In this document: one piece after another, positions 59,401-64,000 of the stretch | Numbering within the stretch: the first letter of the stretch is position 1 | How the letters are laid out: every line of letters begins with the position of its first letter | Assembly (NCBI GenBank): GCA_008828725.1 | Contig: MEHQ01000871.1 | Coordinates: 108,501-172,500, forward strand | Source: Saccharina japonica | Taxonomy: Eukaryota > Sar > Phaeophyceae > Laminariales > Laminariaceae | DNA: 64,000 nucleotides | Direction: 5' to 3' | Program-made: the position numbers and the translations under genes | The notes under the pieces: model-generated | What the model saw: only the letters and a program-made list of their open reading frames with translations | What the model was told of the DNA's origin: nothing | Databases searched by the model: none

Positions 59401-62400
59401 TGACCGCCGCACCGTAGGTCGAACTCCCTGGGGCTACCGAGCGAGGTCGATAGCGGAGGGTATGCCGCTACGTGTAGCGCCATCTCGGACGGGAGCATCG
59501 ACTTCAACGACCCTCCAGGTCTCGCGATGGTCAGCATCACGGCACAGGCTTCTGCAAGCACAAGCGACCGCGCGTCATCTCCACTGGTTCTTGGGCGTCT
59601 CAGCCCCCGGTCACCATCGCCGGTACACGTTCACGGAGAAGAGTCTAAGGCCCATTCGCCGCCCTCCACGCCGCCTTCACTAGACGGGTACAGTGCCGAC
59701 ACCGAAAGCTCGCCGGGAGGTTACTACTCTGCCCCTTCCCTTGGAGACTCGCCAGGAGCGAGCTTCTCTCGGCGGACCCCTCTAGACGTGGCCGCGGGCG
59801 CGTTCTGCTCCAGCAACCCAGCCATAGAGGCCGATTACCAGCTGACAAGCATTCCGGCGGCATCGGATGAGGGGATCGCGTCTCCAACAGCAGGTGGTGG
59901 TTTCGTGGAAGTGGACGAGACGATCGAGCCTGCGGAAGAGAACCGACCGGGTGGGACCACGCGGACGAACGTGCTTAACCATCAGGCGGCCATCGCCCGT
60001 GTAGACGACCTTGGTGAGTGGAATTACACAGCAGCTGGTTGCTTCAACGTCTCCTATGTACATGACCGCCTCGAATGGGGAAAAGTGGCAACTGTCCCCT
60101 ACACACTAGGTAGATTGTTTGTTTGTATTTTTGTAAGGTTGGTGTTGGCGCGTGTTGCGTTGAGAGTCCTTGATCCCGGGGATGCCTGGTCGAAGGGTGA
60201 GAATGTGTCTGCTGTAGTCACGGGCCCGTGGTTAGGTTCGTGTAAAATCACAAACAAAAACACGAATCGCAATATTTTTAGGTACGAAAGTCTCTACGCA
60301 TTCGTGTGCCATGTCTCAAGGCGGCAAAATTAACAAAAGAGCGTACTTTTATGCAATGTGGGGTATAGCCTGTCGATATCATGTACGCAGCACGAAGACA
60401 GGAAATCCCTCAGTGTGTCTCACGAGATTCCCTTCCATCAAATGGATCGGCGCTAACCCCCTCCCACTCTCTTCCCCCCACCCCTCTGTCACCTACCTCC
60501 TCCGTTCATGCACCAATCCGGGTAGAACTCCGCCGCGCAGAACTTCACACGCCAACGCCAAGCGGAAGACGACGCCTCCCGGACAGGACTCTACCAGCGC
60601 GAACCCGCCCACCTTCGCTAAGCCTCCCGCCTACGACGCAGTCGCCCGCAGGGACATGGCGACGCTGTGAGGGAACCTACAGTCGCGCCGTCGAGGGACC
60701 AGGGGGGTGTTCTTGGTGGGTGTCATTCTCCAGTGCAGCTACTACCCACGCGGTTTGCCCGTCTATCGCGGAAGAAGAGAAAGCACACTCTCACCCTGAG
60801 CCTGCCACCATCGATGACGCCGGCCTGCGCCCTAGCAAAACCGACGAGGTGATCAGGTATAGCACTGTTGTGAGGGAAAGATCCTGCCGAGAGCGGGCAC
60901 GGTTAGCGGCCGAGCGCGACAGGTACAAGTCTATCAACATCACCGACGTTTTGAAGAGCGGCACATGGTTAACGTGAGTGATCGACAATGTTTCTTCGGT
61001 GGTCAACGCGCGCCACCAGCTTACAGGCAGTTCTCATTGAGGCACGGTTTTGATATTCCCCACCGCACACATGGTCCTTTGTGAAGTATATGTTCAGATA
61101 TGATTAGTACATCGTGATACATGAGCAACGTTTACGATTAAACATACGATATGAACATCATTGTGTAGCCGGAGATTACTTCTTCGTCGACTGCAACTAT
61201 ATTTGACTGATGCGAATCGTATTAAGACGTGCATCGAACGTTTATCCTTTTACTGTATAAATGATATGACATATCTTTCAAAGGCAACTACCAAGTATTC
61301 AACTACTTGGCACCTTGTGTTAGCGGCGGCCTCTGTCAAGTCTGTGGTGTAGCTCGTCCGATGTCACTGTCCCGTCACCTTGATAGTATTAGCGTTGTGC
61401 TCTGTGCCAATATTTATCATTTCCCCTCTCTACCACGGTACCCTAGGTCTAACTCCACGGGGCTACTCGACGAGGCCGGCAGCCGTACAGACGTGGTCGC
61501 CGACACCCTACAGACAGCTACGGGATCAATCAACCCCGATGGTCTCGATGTCGGTAACATTGCGCCATCCGCTCCTTCAAGCGAGGACCCCATGAACCCG
61601 TCTCTGCTGGGCACCGAACGGCCCGAATCTGAGTTTGGTGTAACTCCCTCCTTCCACCTGGTGGTGGACAAGATGATGGCGGACTGGGAGAGAGCCACTG
61701 GAGGGGTCGTCGATCAGCTGCCCATCATCGATGAATCGGCCGTAACGTTGGACCAGGCGATGGTGTGGCCATCACCTGACAGTGCAGCCTACGCCGGTGG
61801 GGCGACAGGTTCCGGGGACGAGAACCAAGTCTACGGGGGCGGGCAAATCATCGGGCTCAACGGGGATGTTATCCTTAGTGCCTGCCCCTTGAGTGAGTAC
61901 AGCCGTGGTGTTTGCCTCGCGCGGTCGCATCCCAAAACTATTGCGGAGGATGCACACTTTGATCGCTGTGGCTATGCCGGCATAAACAGGGTTTTACGCA
62001 GAGTATATATATCATCGTAGTTGTTTCGTTTATACCGCTAAATACTTGTGGTGTTACTTGCACCAACCAACAAGGCGATAGCAGTGTGTCTGGTCGTTCA
62101 AAGCAAGTGGTGGTCTTTCGTTACTAATACCAACTACTGGCTGCACCCTCAACAATAAAGCCATAACTGCCGGTCCGCCACATCCACTAATAACGCCCCT
62201 ACCCCCTCCCCCCCTCCCAACCTAAACCCCCATTTACATGCCGCTGAGAAGCTCTGTCCCTGGAAGCACCCCGGACACCGTCACCCAGCCGGAGACGATG
62301 GTCACACGTTACCCCACCTTCGGACACCCCTCCCACTCCGACAAGGTATTCTCCTTCGACTCATTCGTCTCCGAGGAGGCGGCGACGCCGCGAGGGCAGC

Positions 62401-63890
62401 AGCACCGGCGCTGGCGCCGGGAGACCGCGGAACCTCTCCCGGTCGGTCTCCCCGTCTAACGCCCGATACGCGATCGCTACGCCTCCCTCCTCCCCGGACC
62501 GGCTCCGGGTAGACACGGTCGGGACTGGTCTTGCGGAGGACGACGGCAGCCGCCGAGGGTTGACTCGGTCTTCTTCTGTTGGCGAGGCTTTGCTTCGCGG
62601 GAACGACATCGACGGCGGCGGCGTGTTCATCGATGGCAACTTGTTGGTGGCGGGGCCATTGGTCGAAGTCGAGCGGGAACCTACGCTGTACGACAGCGAT
62701 GACGCTGCCGCCCGCATACTGTGCTCGATGAGGGAAGCATCCATTCGGCGAGTAAAACAAACTGGTTGAGACTTGAATCGTGGTTGTTCCGTACAAAGCC
62801 CCAAGTGCACCACCACAATCGGCCCATCCTAGAATACTTAGGGCAAAAGCGACCGGTGTCATTGCGAGCGGAACGTGCAGTGCGCGCAAGCGGCCGTAAG
62901 AACAAAGGCTAAGTTGGGTCGCAATTGGCCATGCCATATTCTTCCCCCGGTCGTTTTTAAGAAGACCGATTGAAGACAAGCTGATGGCGATTTCGGCTGT
63001 GCAAAAATTATTATGTACACCGACTGACTTGCATTATATGTTTGCACATGGCACGGCCCGGAAAGTCATGAAGCCCTCAAACACTCTCGGTGTTGCGTAT
63101 ACCGTACAATGCATTGCCAACCGGCCCTGAAGCGAAAACGTTCTGCACGCCCACACTGCAATTTTACTTAAAACGTTGACTTTGCCGAACACGGTAAACC
63201 GCCAGAGATCTTGATGTACGTCCTTTCCGACGGTACTATTAGTATTAGGTGCTGCACGGTCACCAATGGTTGCCACCGATGTAAGTCAAACAACCGCCTT
63301 CTGACAGCTTCGATCACTCCCTTGCCGTGTCATGATCTCTTCGCCGCAGGGGGTTTTCCAGTGATTCCGGCAGCAACATGAACGGGGCTGACAACATTTC
63401 CGACAGGGACTCCGACCTCGCCTCTTCTCAAGCACCGGCGCCATTGTCTACCAGTCTGCTACCCGCCCCGTTGAGCGATGTCGGCTTGAGCGATGCCACG
63501 TTCGGCGACGTCGATTTGGGCGATGCTGTTGACACGGCTGTGCCTGCTCTGCCGACACTTCTACTCCATGGCACGTCGACCTCGGCAGCAGCATCAGAAT
63601 CAGCACCGCCACCACCACCACCACCACCACCACAAGCAGCGGAAAGGAAGAACTCGGCGGAGATTACGGCTTTCGAATGCCTGTTCGGAGATCCCAAAGA
63701 CAGCGATGCCGTGCCACTTCCTGAACCGCAAAGCGTGGGGAAGAGAGGCCGACACGCGGAGGGTGCGACGTCCGATGTCGCCGCCCGGAACGCGCCCATC
63801 AACGACACTCGCCCAAAGCTGAAGTATGTTTCGTTGATTGGCTACGAAGAATTCAAGTGGACTGGACTTCCGAACAACAACACCGGTTAG
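51157..63890 (+). CDS. Tandem gene B: paralogue of gene A, with an in-frame stop in exon 5
   Basis: Exons by alignment and splice sites: 51157-51699, 52499-53103, 55027-55508, 57012-57411, 59140-59250, 59418-60013, 60391-60973, 61447-61892, 62249-62747 and 63350-63890. They sum to 4806 nt (about 1601 residues) with every phase matching. Exons 1, 2, 3, 5, 6, 7 and 9 have exactly the lengths seen in gene A. Exon 4 is much shorter (about 1.5 repeat units), exon 8 lacks 53 codons, and exon 10 lacks 4 codons of the NSLG motif. Exon 5 has TGA (59225-59227) where A has TTA. Skipping exon 5 would keep the frame, so B may be functional without it, or be an early pseudogene. It carries the same IQ motifs as gene A; the family is not recognised. 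Confidence 0.65.
52499..53103 (+). CDS. Gene B exon 2 (IQ motifs)
   Basis: This is nearly identical to gene A exon 2 after the first 65 bases. The flanking intron is also nearly identical on its right, suggesting gene conversion. Donor CACAA|GTGAGG as in A. Confidence 0.72.
53350..53546 (+). repeat. (ACT)n microsatellite in gene B intron 2
   Basis: CTACTACTACTGCTACTACT repeats for nearly 200 bp, against about 85 bp at the same place in gene A (36944-37030). Reading frames through it give poly-Ser or poly-Thr artefacts. Confidence 0.9.
55027..55508 (+). CDS. Gene B exon 3
   Basis: Acceptor ACCTCGCAG and donor GAACCAG|GTGCGG bound 482 nt, the same length as in gene A. The product is Ser/Pro/Asp-rich, with the DLAPDAAPT motif conserved. 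Confidence 0.6.
55560..56040 (+). repeat. Gene B intron 3: GGAAA/TTTCC-rich stretch and four-unit tandem repeat
   Basis: TTTCCAACATTTTCC and GAAAATATTGG-like blocks fill 55560-55780. At 55850-56035, TTATCTTGATTATAGTATAG followed by GAACTCTATGTCTCACCCC repeats about four times at about 60 bp. Gene A has a single unit at 38510-38560. Confidence 0.7.
56540..56775 (+). repeat. Element R5, copy 3
   Basis: Left flank TATGAGATGCGGTGCAGTAT, a perfect run of ATCATACAG units (56658-56708) and right flank GTGTGGAATGTTAATGTTTG match 38700-38930. Confidence 0.75.
56880..56996 (+). repeat. Dispersed repeat family R2, copy 4 (truncated)
   Basis: CACCTCACGGTGCTTCGCGC..AGTCGGTGAAAACC matches 3536-3590 and stops just before the exon 4 acceptor of gene B. 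Confidence 0.6.
57012..57411 (+). CDS. Gene B exon 4
   Basis: Acceptor AACAAACCAG precedes TTCACGACC. The exon encodes EVPQEGPPSPHQSVADG, about 1.5 acidic repeat units (ESDIDDSDLIDGS..), then RRPSTVYDTDDANARMLWSR and QGSF. Donor TTTTCG|GTGAGT, phase 2. Confidence 0.72.
57745..58390 (-). repeat. Tandem array of four tRNA-like units, about 170 bp each
   Basis: On the minus strand each unit has GGGCGAGTAGAGCAACAGG (A-box-like) and, about 45 bases on, GGGTTCGAGACCG or a variant (B-box consensus), followed by GTTCACTCCC-like sequence. Units start near 57745, 57916, 58084 and 58258, and are separated by TACTACAACTCTAACGAAAA. Full cloverleaf pairing is not convincing. Confidence 0.6.
59045..59225. 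repeat. Palindrome containing gene B exon 5
   Basis: GCGTTGGCGTCGTCGCTGTG..CCCCCTCTTTCAAGGA is the inverse of TCCTTCAAAGGGAGG..GACAGCGACGGCACCAACGC. The minus strand reads KEGERASMVYHSDDANAEML, arguably closer to the module consensus than the plus strand. Confidence 0.85.
59140..59250 (+). CDS. Gene B exon 5, carries in-frame TGA
   Basis: This is aligned to gene A exon 5. It encodes RKRVSTVYDSDGTNAAMM then TGA (59225-59227), SRDDGSFG and donor TTTGG|GTAAGT. At 111 nt in symmetric phase, skipping removes the stop and keeps the frame. Confidence 0.5.
59418..60013 (+). CDS. Gene B exon 6
   Basis: SNSLGLPSEVDS start, Ser/Pro middle and acidic FVEVDETIEPAEEN end, as in gene A; same length and splice sites. 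Confidence 0.75.
60391..60973 (+). CDS. Gene B exon 7
   Basis: RRQEIPQCVSRD start and RYSTVVRERSCRERARL tail. Donor TTAAC|GTGAGT. Same length and phase as in A. Confidence 0.72.
61447..61892 (+). CDS. Gene B exon 8 (53 codons shorter)
   Basis: Starts SNSTGLLDEAGS and ends VYGGGQIIGLNGDVILSACP at donor TTGA|GTGAGT. The Ser-rich middle present in gene A after TERPESE is deleted in frame. Confidence 0.72.
62249..62747 (+). CDS. Gene B exon 9 (GC donor)
   Basis: Same NAGNAG acceptor (CTGAG|AAG|CTC) and RS/SP-rich region as in A. It ends EREPTLYDSDDAAARI..REASI at ATTCG|GCGAGT. The GC donor is conserved between the copies. Confidence 0.65.
63350..63890 (+). CDS. Gene B exon 10 (terminal)
   Basis: Acceptor GCCGCAG precedes GGGGTTTTCC. 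The four codons for the NSL part are deleted in frame. The poly-Pro run is shorter than in A, and the C-terminal PKLKYVSLIGYEEFKWTGLP is identical. The 3' flank matches gene A to the window end. Confidence 0.72.
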
Positions 63891-64000
63891 GCGGCACGAG
63901 CGGGGGGGAGGGGGCTAGAATCTTCGTGGCAGCCGTTGGGGGATAGCCAATGTCAACAAAGACGCATGCCATTGTCGAGAGCGGGTGAGGGGTGGAGCGC

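Overview
This is nuclear DNA from an intron-rich eukaryote. Coding exons are short, GC-richer islands with GT-AG (and one conserved GC-AG) splice sites, set in introns and spacers full of short inverted-repeat transposons, minisatellites and homopolymer runs. Short TTAGGG-like tracts and the repeat style would fit a stramenopile alga such as a brown alga, but that placement is a guess.

Positions 1-32951 hold one recognisable gene on the minus strand, a MUTYH/MutY adenine DNA glycosylase. I can place eight exons (32951 down to 6937) with matching splice phases throughout. They carry the LPWR region, the catalytic Glu and Asp, the helix-hairpin-helix and the Fe-S cysteine motif. The NUDIX-like C-terminus is not found and should lie beyond the left edge. 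Roughly 1.56 kb of coding sequence is spread over more than 26 kb. An extra exon inserts about 105 low-complexity residues with a PCNA-binding (PIP) box between the PWR segment and the SEVMLQQT segment. The introns hold at least three MITE families (one piggyBac-like with TTAA ends), several fold-back elements, tRNA-like SINE remnants and many tandem repeats.

Positions 33330-46600 and 49750-64000 are two direct copies of one locus. Each has the same ten-exon plus-strand gene model (A: 34724-46308, B: 51157-63890). All junctions agree in phase, and most exons have the same length in both copies. The predicted products are about 1955 and 1601 residues: disordered, Ser/Pro/Asp-rich, with IQ (calmodulin-binding) motifs near the N-terminus. 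I recognise no family beyond the IQ motifs. The unusual feature is a module built across exon junctions: an exon ends in an R-x-S-T-V-Y-D-[ST]-D block, and the next begins with [SA]-N-S-[LM]-G. It recurs along the protein, always with the same intron phase. Copies A and B differ by a 204-bp minisatellite (5 units in A, about 1.5 in B), by in-frame deletions in B, and by a stop codon in B exon 5, an exon whose skipping would preserve frame. Exon 5 also lies in a palindrome that encodes the same module on both strands.

Between and around these genes I see no further convincing gene. The spacer 46309-49740 holds a large CCGAGTACTCGG-type palindromic array. Intron 4 of gene B holds a tandem array of four tRNA-like units.
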